A stretch of 64,000 nt of DNA from CAXTSE01 sp964246985 (GTDB taxonomy: Bacteria; Actinomycetota; Actinomycetes; Actinomycetales; Microbacteriaceae): NCBI GenBank assembly GCA_964246985.1, contig CAXTSE010000016.1, positions 1-64,000 on the forward strand. The letters are read 5' to 3'. A model generated the notes under the pieces. It did not search any database, had not been told where the DNA came from, and worked only from the letters and a program-made list of their open reading frames with translations. Below are positions 49,762 to 60,494 of the stretch, in pieces; within the stretch, counting starts at the first letter, position 1; each line of letters opens with the position of its first letter. A program made the translations under genes and the position numbers.

Positions 49762-50673
49762 ATGTTCACAGCAAGGAACAAGGGCCGGCTTGCCGTCGCG
49801 GCAGTCGCGGTCGGGGTGTCATTGACCCTGGCAGGGTGCGGGTCGAGCGGTGGCACCGGCTCCGACGGAGGATCGGATGAGGGCGCGTCCGACACGATCG
49901 TCGTCGGATCGCAGGCCTACTACTCCAACGAGATCATCGCCGAGATCTACGCGCAGGCACTCGAGGGTGCAGGCTTGACGGTCGAGCGCAACTTCCAGAT
50001 CGGGCAGCGCGACGCCTACCTCCCGGCACTCGAGTCCGGCGAGGTGCAGGTGTTCCCCGAGTACACCGGCAACCTCCTCCAGTACTACGTGCCCGACACC
50101 ACGGTCACGACCTCCGATGACGTCTACGCGGCCCTCGCCGACGCGCTGCCCGAGGGCCTCACGGTGCTCGATCAGTCCGCGGCCACCGACCAGGACTCGT
50201 ACAACGTGACCGAGGAGTTCGCCGAAGCGAACGACCTCGAGTCGATCGCCGACCTGGCGAACGTCACCGACCCGCTGATCCTCGGCGGCAACGCCGAGCT
50301 CGAGGAGCGCCCCTACGGCCCGGCCGGCCTGCAGAGCGTCTACGGGGTGACCGTCTCGTTCCAGGCGACCGGTGACACGACCGTCGACTCCCTCACGCAG
50401 GGCGTGGTCAACATCGCCAACGTCTACAGCGCCGACCCCCGCATCGAGTCGGCCGGTCTCGTGACGCTGTCCGACCCAGAGGGCCTGTTCCTGGCCTCCA
50501 ACGTCGTGCCGCTCGTGAGCAGCGACCTGTCCGACGAGGCCGTCGACGTGCTGAACGAGGTGAGCGCCAAGCTCACCGCCGAGGGCCTGGTCGCCCTCAA
50601 CGTCGAGAGCGTCGACGACGAGCGGTCGTCGGCCGACATCGCGTCGGGCTGGCTCGAGGACAACGGCTTCTAG
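49762..50673 (+). CDS. Substrate-binding lipoprotein, OpuAC/OpuBC type
   Basis: 303 residues. Signal peptide with lipobox 'LTLAGC' anchors it to the membrane surface. 'DTIVVGSQAYYSNEIIAEIYAQALEGAGL' (in part: VVGSQAYYSNEIIAEIYAQ) and 'GEVQVFPEYTGNLLQYY' are diagnostic of type-F binding proteins for quaternary ammonium osmolytes. ATG 49762 is preferred over 49744 because AAAAGGA lies 8 bases before it; the earlier ATG overlaps the permease stop. Ligand probably glycine betaine, choline or carnitine. A terminator follows. Confidence 0.92.
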   Translation: MFTARNKGRLAVAAVAVGVSLTLAGCGSSGGTGSDGGSDEGASDTIVVGSQAYYSNEIIAEIYAQALEGAGLTVERNFQIGQRDAYLPALESGEVQVFPEYTGNLLQYYVPDTTVTTSDDVYAALADALPEGLTVLDQSAATDQDSYNVTEEFAEANDLESIADLANVTDPLILGGNAELEERPYGPAGLQSVYGVTVSFQATGDTTVDSLTQGVVNIANVYSADPRIESAGLVTLSDPEGLFLASNVVPLVSSDLSDEAVDVLNEVSAKLTAEGLVALNVESVDDERSSADIASGWLEDNGF

Positions 50674-50690
50674 GAGCCGGATCGCACACG

Positions 50691-50729
50691 GAGCGGGTCG
50701 AGCAGCGCGCAGCGCTACTCGACCCGCTC
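50691..50729. terminator. Bidirectional terminator overlapping the last codons of the DedA gene
   Basis: GAGCGGGTCGAG (50691-50702) pairs perfectly with CTCGACCCGCTC (50718-50729); an inner AGCGC-GCA-GCGCT (50704-50716) extends it. The right arm encodes the C-terminal ERVE and the loop contains the stop of the DedA gene. The core GGGTCGAGCAGCG resembles the REP-like element at 23154. Confidence 0.75.
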
Positions 50730-51371
50730 CTCCTCGTTCAGGTGCCGCTTCTGCGATCGTTCGATGAGCTTCTTCGCGCCCAGCACCAGCAGCCCGAACC
50801 CGACGACGGCGCCGACGAAGAAGTAGCCGGCGCCGTGCAGCTGGTCCGAGAGCTCCCGGTAGCCGCCGGCTGCGAAGGTTCCGAAGCTGACGTAGGCGCT
50901 CGCCCAGAGGATGCAGGCCGGCGTCGTCCAGGCGATGAAGCGGCGGTAGCTCATCGGGCTCATGCCGACGGTGAGCGGCACGAGCGAGTGCAGCACCGGC
51001 AGGAACCGCGAGATGAAGACGGCGGGGCCGCCGCGTCGCTCGACGTACCGTTCCGCCCGGTGCCAGTTCGCGATCCCGATGCGACGACCGAGCCAGGAGT
51101 CGCGGATGCGGTGCCCGAAGTAGCGGCCGAGGGCGAATCCGATGCTCTCGCCCGCGAGCGCACCCACGACGACCGCGAGGAGCAGGGCGACGAACTGCAC
51201 CGGGCCGTCCACCGCCGTGCTCGACACGACGACGACCGTGTCGCCCGGGACGATCAGCCCGACGAGGATGCTCGTCTCGAGCAGGATCGCGAGCCCGGCG
51301 AGCAGCGTGCGCACGACCGGGTCGACCGACTGCACGAGGTCGAGGATCCAGGTGAGGCCGTCGTCGATCAT
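50715..51371 (-). CDS. DedA-family membrane protein
   Basis: 218 residues. 'ETSILVGLIVPGDTVVVVSSTAV' (in part: ILVGLIVPGDTVVVVSS), 'GESIGFALGRYFG' and 'FISRFLPVLHSLVPLTVGMSPMSYRRFIAWT' (in part: FISRFLPVLHSLVPLTVGMS) are the DedA/VTT signature with the conserved Arg. DedA proteins flip phospholipids or undecaprenyl phosphate. ATG at 51371 overlaps the pabC stop. The stop lies within the terminator stem-loop. Confidence 0.9.
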   Translation of the reverse strand: MIDDGLTWILDLVQSVDPVVRTLLAGLAILLETSILVGLIVPGDTVVVVSSTAVDGPVQFVALLLAVVVGALAGESIGFALGRYFGHRIRDSWLGRRIGIANWHRAERYVERRGGPAVFISRFLPVLHSLVPLTVGMSPMSYRRFIAWTTPACILWASAYVSFGTFAAGGYRELSDQLHGAGYFFVGAVVGFGLLVLGAKKLIERSQKRHLNEEERVE

Positions 51372-52180
51372 GCCGCTCGGACCTCCGGCAGCGGCCTCCG
51401 CAGCGCGTCGAGGCGTGCGCGCCAGGTGGTGAGCCGGCCGGGCAGCTCGGCCGTGCTCGGGCCGTCGACCCAGCCGATGACGATCCGGATGCCGTGCAGC
51501 GCGTTCAGCGCCCAGACCTCGAGCCCCTCGAGGTCGACGGGCGGCACCGACTCGTGGTGCACCTCGACCCCGAGCGCCGCCGCCAGCGCGAGGACCGAGC
51601 GCAGGGTGACCCCGTCGATCCGCTCGATGTCGGCGGATGGCACGCACAGCACGTCGCCGCGCCACCATGCCAGGCACGTCGTCGACCCCTCGGCGATCAT
51701 GCCGTCGGCGGTGAGCAGCACGGCTTCGTCGGCGCCGCGTCCCTGAGCCTCGGTGCGGAGGCGCAGCATCGACTCGAGGTCGGGTCCCTTCACGCGCGGG
51801 GCGGTCCGCGGATCGCGACCGGCGTGGGTCGCGAGCGTGATCGTGCGCCGCAGCTCGGGCGCCTCGCGAAGGCGGAACAGCAGCTGCGGGCGCTCGAGCT
51901 GCATGCGAAGCTCCACCCGCGGGAACCAGGAACCCTCGCGCGGGATCGCGCCGACCGCCGCGTCCCAGAAGGCGTCCGGATCGAGCTCGCGGTGCCGAGC
52001 GCGGGGGATCGACGTCAGGAAGCGGCTGCGGTGGAGGTCGAGCCCGCGCACGCCGCCGTCGACCACGAGCCACGAGTCCGCGGCCTCGATCGTCGCGGGC
52101 AGCACGTCGCAGTCGTCGCGGGGTTCCAGCCGGCCGGGGGCGGGCTCGTCCCGCCAGAGGAACGTCGTCGCGGCGCTCAT
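51368..52180 (-). CDS. pabC: Class IV PLP aminotransferase, probable aminodeoxychorismate lyase
   Basis: 270 residues, fold type IV. The PLP lysine is in 'APRVKGPDLESM', and 'DEAVLLTADGMIAEGSTTCLAWW' (in part: DGMIAEGSTTCLAWW) is the phosphate-binding signature. It would split 4-amino-4-deoxychorismate to p-aminobenzoate and pyruvate. The assignment rests on the divergent pabB, 11 bp away. The start ATG at 52180 has TACCCT six bases upstream and no Shine-Dalgarno sequence. Confidence 0.82.
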   Translation of the reverse strand: MSAATTFLWRDEPAPGRLEPRDDCDVLPATIEAADSWLVVDGGVRGLDLHRSRFLTSIPRARHRELDPDAFWDAAVGAIPREGSWFPRVELRMQLERPQLLFRLREAPELRRTITLATHAGRDPRTAPRVKGPDLESMLRLRTEAQGRGADEAVLLTADGMIAEGSTTCLAWWRGDVLCVPSADIERIDGVTLRSVLALAAALGVEVHHESVPPVDLEGLEVWALNALHGIRIVIGWVDGPSTAELPGRLTTWRARLDALRRPLPEVRAA

Positions 52181-52192
52181 AGGATCAGGGTA
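52180..52192. promoter_or_regulatory. Two interlocked leaderless promoters between pabC and pabB
   Basis: Forward: TAGGAT (52180-52185), six bases, then the pabB ATG at 52192. Reverse: TACCCT (complement of 52187-52192), six bases, then the pabC ATG at 52180. Each -10 shares a base with the other gene's start codon; only 11 bp separate the start codons. Confidence 0.6.
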
Positions 52193-53640
52193 TGCCGGGA
52201 CGTCTCTTGCGCCATCCGCTCGGCGGCGGATTCACGGGAGCCGGGGTGTTCCGGGCGCTGCACGAGGGCACGGCGCCCGATGCGGATTCCGGAGTGTTCT
52301 GGCTCGACAGCGGGGCGGCCGGCACCAGCTACGTCGGGGCGGGGCCGCGGGTGCCGCTCGCGCATCCGGTGCTGCCGGCTCTGCGGGCCGAGCTGGCGGA
52401 GATGGGCGAGATGACCGAGCCGGTCGCCTCTGCCGATGCGGCGCCGGCGGCTGTCGACGGCGCGCCCGAGTTCCGCCTCGGCCTGGTCGGCTGGCTGGGC
52501 TACGAGCTGCGCGCGGAGACGATGGGCGTGCCCGTCACGCGCGCCTCGAGGTATCCGGATGCCGCGTTCCTGCGGATCGAGCGTGCGGTGGCCGTGCACT
52601 CCGACGGCTCGGCCGAGCTGCTGGCCCTCGGCGACGACTGGGCCGGCCCCCTCGGGGACTGGCGCGACGCGACCGTCTCGGCCCTCTCGTCCGCCGCTCG
52701 TGAGCGGGCAGAGGTGGTCGTGCCATCCGGGGGTGGATCGACCGTCAGTGCCGCCTCGGCGCCTGCTGCGAGCACGGTGCGGTGGCGCGACGCCCCGGGG
52801 GACTATCTCGCGAGCATCGCGGCGTGCCAGGACGCGATCCGCGAGGGCGAGGCCTACCAGCTCTGCCTCACGACCGAGGCCGAGGTGACCCGCGACGACG
52901 GCAGCCCGTTCGACCCGCTCGCGGTGTACGAGCGCCTCCGCGAGGCGTCGCCCAGCCATCACGGAGCCCTGGTGCGCATCGGCGACGTCGCCCTGCTGAG
53001 CGCGTCGCCCGAGCGGTTCCTCGAGGTCGAGCCGGATGGCATGGTGCGCACGCATCCGATCAAGGGCACCCGGCCGCGCAGCCTCGATCCCGCGCTCGAT
53101 GCCCGACTCAGCGACGACCTCCTCGGCAGCGACAAGGAACGCGCCGAGAACGTGATGATCGTCGACCTCATGCGCAACGACCTCGCGCGCGTGTGCGAGG
53201 TCGGCAGCGTGACGGTGCCCACCCTGCTCGGGCTCGAGAGCTACGCGCAGGTGCACCAGCTCGTCAGCACCGTGCAGGGCCGGCTGCGGTCGGGACTCAC
53301 CGGCGTCGACGCGATCGCGGCCTGCCTGCCCGCCGGGTCGATGACCGGCGCGCCCAAGCAGCGCGCGACCGAGATCCTGGATGCGCTCGAGGCGCGGGCG
53401 CGTGGGCTCTACGCGGGCGCGTTCGGATATCTGGGCACCGACGGGCGCGTCGACCTGGCGATGACGATCCGCAGCATCGTGATCGACGGCGCGGGAGCCA
53501 CGGTGGGTGCCGGGGGAGGCATCACCGCGCTCTCCGAGCCCGCCGAGGAGGTGGCTGAGATGCAGCTCAAGGCGGCCGCCCTGCTGGCGGCGCTGGGCGT
53601 CGACTCGGCGTCGCCCGAGCGGGGTGAGTACGCTGTCTGA
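52192..53640 (+). CDS. pabB: Aminodeoxychorismate synthase component I
   Basis: 482 residues of the chorismate-binding family. 'TYPGDYLASIAACQDAIREGEAYQLCLT' (in part: IREGEAYQLCLTTE), the catalytic 'HPIKGTRPR' with Lys typical of PabB, 'AENVMIVDLMRNDL', 'SYAQVHQLVSTVQG' and 'MTGAPKQRA' are present. With a glutaminase it makes aminodeoxychorismate for folate. PIKGT-type Lys separates PabB from TrpE, so trpE is less likely. It supplies the pathway completed by folC. Leaderless start predicted. Confidence 0.9.
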   Translation: MPGRLLRHPLGGGFTGAGVFRALHEGTAPDADSGVFWLDSGAAGTSYVGAGPRVPLAHPVLPALRAELAEMGEMTEPVASADAAPAAVDGAPEFRLGLVGWLGYELRAETMGVPVTRASRYPDAAFLRIERAVAVHSDGSAELLALGDDWAGPLGDWRDATVSALSSAARERAEVVVPSGGGSTVSAASAPAASTVRWRDAPGDYLASIAACQDAIREGEAYQLCLTTEAEVTRDDGSPFDPLAVYERLREASPSHHGALVRIGDVALLSASPERFLEVEPDGMVRTHPIKGTRPRSLDPALDARLSDDLLGSDKERAENVMIVDLMRNDLARVCEVGSVTVPTLLGLESYAQVHQLVSTVQGRLRSGLTGVDAIAACLPAGSMTGAPKQRATEILDALEARARGLYAGAFGYLGTDGRVDLAMTIRSIVIDGAGATVGAGGGITALSEPAEEVAEMQLKAAALLAALGVDSASPERGEYAV

Positions 53641-53705
53641 CGGACTGCACGTGCGCTGGCTGAGCCGCGGCGGCATCCGGAACCCCTGAACGATTGAGAT
53701 CCTCT

Positions 53706-56273
<2,568 letters not shown>

Positions 56274-56276
56274 GAC

Positions 56277-56456
56277 ATGGCTGCCCTGATCTGCCCCCGC
56301 GACGGAGGACGGCTCCTGCCGATCACCGGCGCCCCCAGCAACCCCCGCCCCGGCAAGCCGTCCGGCGCGCCGATCACCACCGGCTACCGCTGCACGAAGG
56401 GCCACACACTGAGCATCGCGGAGGCCACGCCTTCGGCGGAGGCCGCCGAAGGGTAG
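56277..56456 (+). CDS. Small Cys-containing (zinc-ribbon-like) protein
   Basis: 59 residues from ATG 56277, three bases after the leuS stop, with AAAGG inside the leuS end as ribosome site. 'LICPRDGGRLLP' and 'YRCTKGHTLSI' give one Cys in each half plus a His, which could form half of a zinc ribbon or a shared site in a dimer. The final codons form a perfect hairpin (56430-56452). Codon use is like that of its neighbours. Function unknown. Confidence 0.6.
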   Translation: MAALICPRDGGRLLPITGAPSNPRPGKPSGAPITTGYRCTKGHTLSIAEATPSAEAAEG

Positions 56457-56478
56457 CTCCTCCCCAGCGGGCGCTGGG
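56430..56478 (+). terminator. Tandem hairpins ending the leuS unit
   Basis: CCTTCGGCGG-AGG-CCGCCGAAGG (56430-56452, 10-bp perfect stem) lies in the last codons of the small gene. CCCAGC-GGGC-GCTGGG (56463-56478) follows directly. Together they separate leuS from comEA. Confidence 0.6.
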
Positions 56479-56532
56479 CGCGTGTCATCCCCGAACGGAT
56501 GTCGGATGCGGGGGCCGCTCCTGGTGCATCCC

Positions 56533-56538
56533 TAGCGT
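56533..56538 (+). promoter_or_regulatory. comEA -10 hexamer, leaderless start
   Basis: TAGCGT ends six bases before the ATG at 56545; no Shine-Dalgarno sequence. Confidence 0.55.
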
Positions 56539-56544
56539 TCCGGC

Positions 56545-57231
56545 ATGGACGCGTCCCCGGTTCCCGCCCCGCGTCGCGCCCGCGTGCGAGTGGGAGCCGG
56601 GGCCGCGTTCATCCTCGTGCTGCTCGGGCTCGGCGTCGCCGTGCTCGTCACGGCGGTGACGCCGCATGGTGCGACGACGGTGGTCGCTCCGGGGCCGGGC
56701 GAGGGCGGCGCTACCGGCGGCCCCGGCGACCCCGGCGACGGCGCAGTTCCAGATGCCGGGTCGACGGGCGGGGCTGACTCGGGCTTCGAGCACGGTGCGG
56801 CCTCGATCTACGTGCACATCCTCGGGCAGGTGGTGCGGCCGGGGCTGTACGAGCTGCGGGACGGCTCCCGCGCCGTCGACATCGTCGCGGCGGCGGGCGG
56901 CTTCACCGAGCAGGCGGATCCGGCCGGGCTCAACCTGGCGCGCTTTCTGAGCGACGGCGAGCAGATCGTCGTCCCGGCCGTCGGCGAGCCTGCCGCGCCC
57001 GGCGGCGGTCAGGGCGCGGGCACCGGAGTCTCAGCCGACGGCAGGGTGAATCTGAACACGGCGGACGCGGCTGCTCTCGACACCCTTCCGCGCATCGGTC
57101 CGGCGATGGCGGAGCGCATCATCGCCTGGCGGGAGGCCAACGGGCGGTTCACGGCTGTCGAGGACCTGCTGGATGTGGCGGGCATCGGCGACGCGACCCT
57201 CGCCGGCCTCCGCGATCTGGTGAGGGTGTGA
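56545..57231 (+). CDS. comEA: ComEA-family DNA-binding protein
   Basis: 228 residues. One N-terminal membrane helix (~19-41), a Gly/Pro linker, a SLBB domain ('ASIYVHILGQVVRPGLYELRDGSRAVDIVAAAGGF', in part: VHILGQVVRPGLYELRDG), and a C-terminal helix-hairpin-helix ('VNLNTADAAALDTLPRIGPAMAERIIAWREANGRF', in part: NLNTADAAALDTLPRIGPAM). It binds incoming DNA at the membrane and hands it to ComEC. Its stop overlaps the GTG of comEC. Other competence genes are not visible, so transformation is not proven. Confidence 0.93.
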   Translation: MDASPVPAPRRARVRVGAGAAFILVLLGLGVAVLVTAVTPHGATTVVAPGPGEGGATGGPGDPGDGAVPDAGSTGGADSGFEHGAASIYVHILGQVVRPGLYELRDGSRAVDIVAAAGGFTEQADPAGLNLARFLSDGEQIVVPAVGEPAAPGGGQGAGTGVSADGRVNLNTADAAALDTLPRIGPAMAERIIAWREANGRFTAVEDLLDVAGIGDATLAGLRDLVRV

Positions 57232-59627
57232 CGGGCGGCGCACGCCGCGGAGCGCGTCTCGGCGCCGACCTGCGGCTGGTGCCCGCAGCGCTCGGCGCGT
57301 GGCTGGCGGCGGGCATCGCGATCGGCGTGCGGGACGCCGGCGGGGCCGTGCCGATCGTCGCCGCCGTGCTCGGTGCGATCTCGATCGCCCTCGTCGTCGG
57401 GGTCGTCCTCCGGCTCGGCGAGCCCGTCGCCGGGGCCAGTGGCGTCCGCCGCCGCGGGAGGGCGGCCGCATCCTCGATCGCCGTCGTGCTCGCCGCCGGA
57501 GCCGCCGTGTGCGCCGCGGTCGCGGCGGGGCAGGCCGCGCGCGAGCCGCCGGAGATCGCCGCGATCCCGTCCGGTCGCACGGTTCAGCTCGACGTCGCCA
57601 TCACCGGACGTCCCGTCGAGGGGCGCGTGCCTGGAACACTGCTGAGCGCCGAGCTGGGGGAGCGAGTGCTCGCGGTCTCCAGCCCGATCCTGGTCTTCGG
57701 CGAGCCCGACGATCCGGGGATCGCCGACGCTCGGATCGGAGAGGTGCTCCGTGTCTCCGCGTCGCTGACCCGCGCGGATGCGGGGGACGACGTCGCGTTC
57801 CTCGCCTTCGCACGTGACGAGGCCGAGCTCATCGGATCGCCGCCTCCGTTGATCGAGGCTGCCGACGGGATTCGCGCCGGGTTCGTCCGGATCGCCGCCG
57901 ACCTGCCGGGGGAGGGCGGTGGGCTGCTGCCGGGTCTTGCGATCGGGGACACCTCCGCGGTCAGTCCGTCGCTCGACGCGGACATGAAGGCCTCGTCGCT
58001 CACGCACCTCACCGCTGTCTCCGGCGCGAACTGCGCGGTCGTCGTCGGGCTCGTCTTCCTCGCGGCCGCGGGCCTCGGTGCGTCGCGCACCGTGCGCGTG
58101 GTCGCGGCCGCGGTGGCACTGGTCGGCTTCGTCGTGCTCGTGACTCCGGAGGCGAGCGTGGTGCGGGCCGCGGTGATGGCCGCTGTCGCGCTGCTGGCCG
58201 TCGCCCTCGGGCGGCCGTCGCGGGGCATTCCTCTGCTGTCGGTCGCCGTGATCGGGCTCCTCGTCGTCGATCCGTGGCTCGCCCGCAGCTACGGGTTCGC
58301 GCTCTCGGTGCTCGCCACGGGCGGGCTGCTCCTGCTCGCCGCGCCGCTCGCCGCGATCCTCAGCCGGGTCCTGCCGCGCGCCCCGGCCATCGTGCTCGCG
58401 GTGCCCATCTCGGCTCAGCTCGCGTGCCAGCCCGTCCTGCTCCTGCTCGACCCGTCGCTCCCGCTCTTCGGCGTGGTCGCCAACCTCCTCGCCGAACCGG
58501 CGGCCCCGATCGCGACGATGCTCGGCCTGATCGCGTGCCTCCTGGCGCCCGCCCTCCCGGCCGTCGCGACGGCCGTGGCGTGGCTGGCCTGGGTGCCCGC
58601 GAGCTGGATCGCGGCGGTCGCGACCTTCACGGCCGCGCTGCCCGGCGCGCGCAGTCCCTGGCCGACGGGTCCCCTCGGCGTCGTGCTGCTCGTGCTCCTC
58701 ACGATCGCCGGGCTCGTCGCCGCGCTCGGGTGGGGTCCGCCTCGGATCCGGCGGCTCGCGCGCGCAGTCGTCGCAGTCGCACTGGTGGCGTACCTGTCCA
58801 CCCTGGCGGGGACGCGCATCGTGACCGAGCTCGGCCGTCCGTCCGACTGGCAGTTCGCGCTGTGCGACGTCGGACAGGGCGACGCGACCGTCATCCGCAG
58901 CGCGGGCGTCGTCGCGCTCGTGGACACGGGACCCGACCCGGCGCTGCTCCGCGCCTGCCTCGGCGAGCTCGGCATCGATCGGATCGACCTGCTCATCCTC
59001 ACGCACTACGACCTCGACCATGTCGGCGGTGTCGACGCCGTCGTCGGGATCGTCGATCGCGCTCTGATCGGACCGCCCGCGATCGCCCCCGACGGCGAGC
59101 CCGACAGCGGAGACGTCGCCGTCGACGCCGCACTCGTGGCAGGCGGGGCACGGGTCGAGCAGGTCTCGCGCGGCCAGCGCGGGGTGCTGGGAGAGCTCCG
59201 ATGGGAGGTGCTCTGGCCGCCGGCCCGCGGCGTGGAGCCCGGCAACCCGGCCAGCCTGGTGCTGGCGGTCGAGGGGGGAGGCGGCTGTCGGACCACCTGC
59301 CTCAGCGGCATCCTGCTCGGCGACCTCGGCGAGGAGTCGCAGATCCGCCTGGCGGGAGCGGCTCGCCTCGCGGGTGTCGACGTCGTCAAGGTCTCGCACC
59401 ACGGGTCGGCCGACCAGTCCGCCGAGCTGTACGAGCGGCTGCGTGCGACGGTGGGTCTCATCGGGGTCGGTGCCGACAACGACTACGGGCATCCGACCGA
59501 CGAGCTGCTCGGCGTCCTCGCCGCGGTGGGCACCCGCCCGTACCGCACCGACACCGACGGGCTCGTGCTGGTGTCGCCGGGCGACGACGCGGGCAGCCTC
59601 GAGGTCTGGACCGCGAGCGGACCTTGA
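57228..59627 (+). CDS. comEC: ComEC/Rec2-family DNA uptake protein
   Basis: 799 residues. N-terminal helices and OB-like region, competence domain with 'ASSLTHLTAVSGANCAVVVGLVF' (in part: LTHLTAVSGANCAVV) and many helices, then a metallo-beta-lactamase-like nuclease domain (~545-795): 'CDVGQGDATVI', 'LTHYDLDHVGGVD', 'KVSHHGSADQSA'. The HxDxDH metal motif is intact. It forms the channel and degrades one strand in natural transformation. GTG start overlapping comEA. Its TGA lies inside a TTGACA sequence (59624-59629). Confidence 0.94.
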   Translation: MTGGARRGARLGADLRLVPAALGAWLAAGIAIGVRDAGGAVPIVAAVLGAISIALVVGVVLRLGEPVAGASGVRRRGRAAASSIAVVLAAGAAVCAAVAAGQAAREPPEIAAIPSGRTVQLDVAITGRPVEGRVPGTLLSAELGERVLAVSSPILVFGEPDDPGIADARIGEVLRVSASLTRADAGDDVAFLAFARDEAELIGSPPPLIEAADGIRAGFVRIAADLPGEGGGLLPGLAIGDTSAVSPSLDADMKASSLTHLTAVSGANCAVVVGLVFLAAAGLGASRTVRVVAAAVALVGFVVLVTPEASVVRAAVMAAVALLAVALGRPSRGIPLLSVAVIGLLVVDPWLARSYGFALSVLATGGLLLLAAPLAAILSRVLPRAPAIVLAVPISAQLACQPVLLLLDPSLPLFGVVANLLAEPAAPIATMLGLIACLLAPALPAVATAVAWLAWVPASWIAAVATFTAALPGARSPWPTGPLGVVLLVLLTIAGLVAALGWGPPRIRRLARAVVAVALVAYLSTLAGTRIVTELGRPSDWQFALCDVGQGDATVIRSAGVVALVDTGPDPALLRACLGELGIDRIDLLILTHYDLDHVGGVDAVVGIVDRALIGPPAIAPDGEPDSGDVAVDAALVAGGARVEQVSRGQRGVLGELRWEVLWPPARGVEPGNPASLVLAVEGGGGCRTTCLSGILLGDLGEESQIRLAGAARLAGVDVVKVSHHGSADQSAELYERLRATVGLIGVGADNDYGHPTDELLGVLAAVGTRPYRTDTDGLVLVSPGDDAGSLEVWTASGP

Positions 59628-59659
59628 CATTCAGCCGGAGGTGTAACAGGCTCAAATTA

Positions 59660-59673
59660 TCTTGATATCAAGA
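59660..59673. promoter_or_regulatory. MarR-type palindrome TCTTGATATCAAGA upstream of the methyltransferase gene
   Basis: Perfect 14-bp palindrome, AT-rich against a GC-rich background, ending 14 bases before the ATG at 59688. TATCTT (59658-59663) overlaps it and could be the -10. Such CTTGATATCAAG sites are typical of MarR-family regulators. No marR gene is in the window. Confidence 0.55.
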
Positions 59674-59687
59674 GAAATGAGCGCGTG

Positions 59688-60494
59688 ATGACGACCTGGG
59701 ATCCCGACCGCTACCTCACGTTCGCCGACCAGCGCGGACGCCCGTTCGTCGAGCTGGTGGGCCGCATCGCCGCTATCTCGCCGCGCACCGTCGTCGACCT
59801 CGGATGCGGTCCCGGCAACCTCACGCGGTTGCTCGCCGACCGGTGGCCGGATGCGGAGGTGACGGGTCTCGACACCAGCGCCGAGATGATCGCGCGCGCC
59901 CGCCGCGACGTGCCAGAGCTCCGCTTCGACGTCTCCGATCTCCGGGACTGGCGCCCCGCCACGCCCGTCGACGTCGTCGTCTCGAACGCCACCCTGCAGT
60001 GGGTGCCCGGTCATCTCGAGCTGCTGCCCGCGCTCCTCGCGACGAACGCGCCCGGTGGCTGGTTGGCCTTCCAGGTTCCGGGCAACTTCGGCGAGCCGAG
60101 TCATGCGCTGCTGCACGAGCTCGCGGCAGAGGCGCCCTACGCCGAGCACACCGCGGGAGTCGAGCAGCCGTCGTCGCACGCGCCCGCCGAGTACTACGAC
60201 GCACTGTCCGGGGCGGGCACGGCCGCGGTCCCGGTCGAGGTCGACGTCTGGGAGACCACGTACACGCACGTACTGAGCGGCCCGGATCCGGTGTTCACCT
60301 GGGTATCCGGTACGGGAGCGCGACCGACGCTCCAGGCGCTGCCCGACGAGCTGCGCCAGGACTTCGAGGTCGAGTACCGTCGGCGGCTCGCCGAGGCTTA
60401 CCCGGTCCGCCGCGACGCGAAGGTGCTGCTGCCGTTCCGCCGCATCTTCGCCGTCGCGCATCGCCTCGGTGACGGAGCAGGTGACCAGGGGTGA
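59688..60494 (+). CDS. tam: SAM-dependent methyltransferase, probable trans-aconitate 2-methyltransferase
   Basis: 268 residues. Motif I 'VVDLGCGPGNLTRLLADRWP' and 'VTGLDTSAEMIARARR' bind SAM; 'WDPDRYLTFADQRGRPFVELVGRI' at the N-terminus and 'SNATLQWVPGHLELLPALL' are characteristic of Tam, which methylates trans-aconitate, an inhibitor of aconitase. ATG 59688 is preferred; a GTG one codon earlier is possible. In Streptomyces a MarR protein (TamR) controls tam, which fits the palindrome upstream. The end overlaps the VOC gene by GTGA. Confidence 0.85.
   Translation: MTTWDPDRYLTFADQRGRPFVELVGRIAAISPRTVVDLGCGPGNLTRLLADRWPDAEVTGLDTSAEMIARARRDVPELRFDVSDLRDWRPATPVDVVVSNATLQWVPGHLELLPALLATNAPGGWLAFQVPGNFGEPSHALLHELAAEAPYAEHTAGVEQPSSHAPAEYYDALSGAGTAAVPVEVDVWETTYTHVLSGPDPVFTWVSGTGARPTLQALPDELRQDFEVEYRRRLAEAYPVRRDAKVLLPFRRIFAVAHRLGDGAGDQG

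Noticed and set aside
52192..53640. Alternative assignment as trpE
   Set aside because: The PIKGT lysine motif and the divergent class IV aminotransferase favour aminodeoxychorismate synthase.
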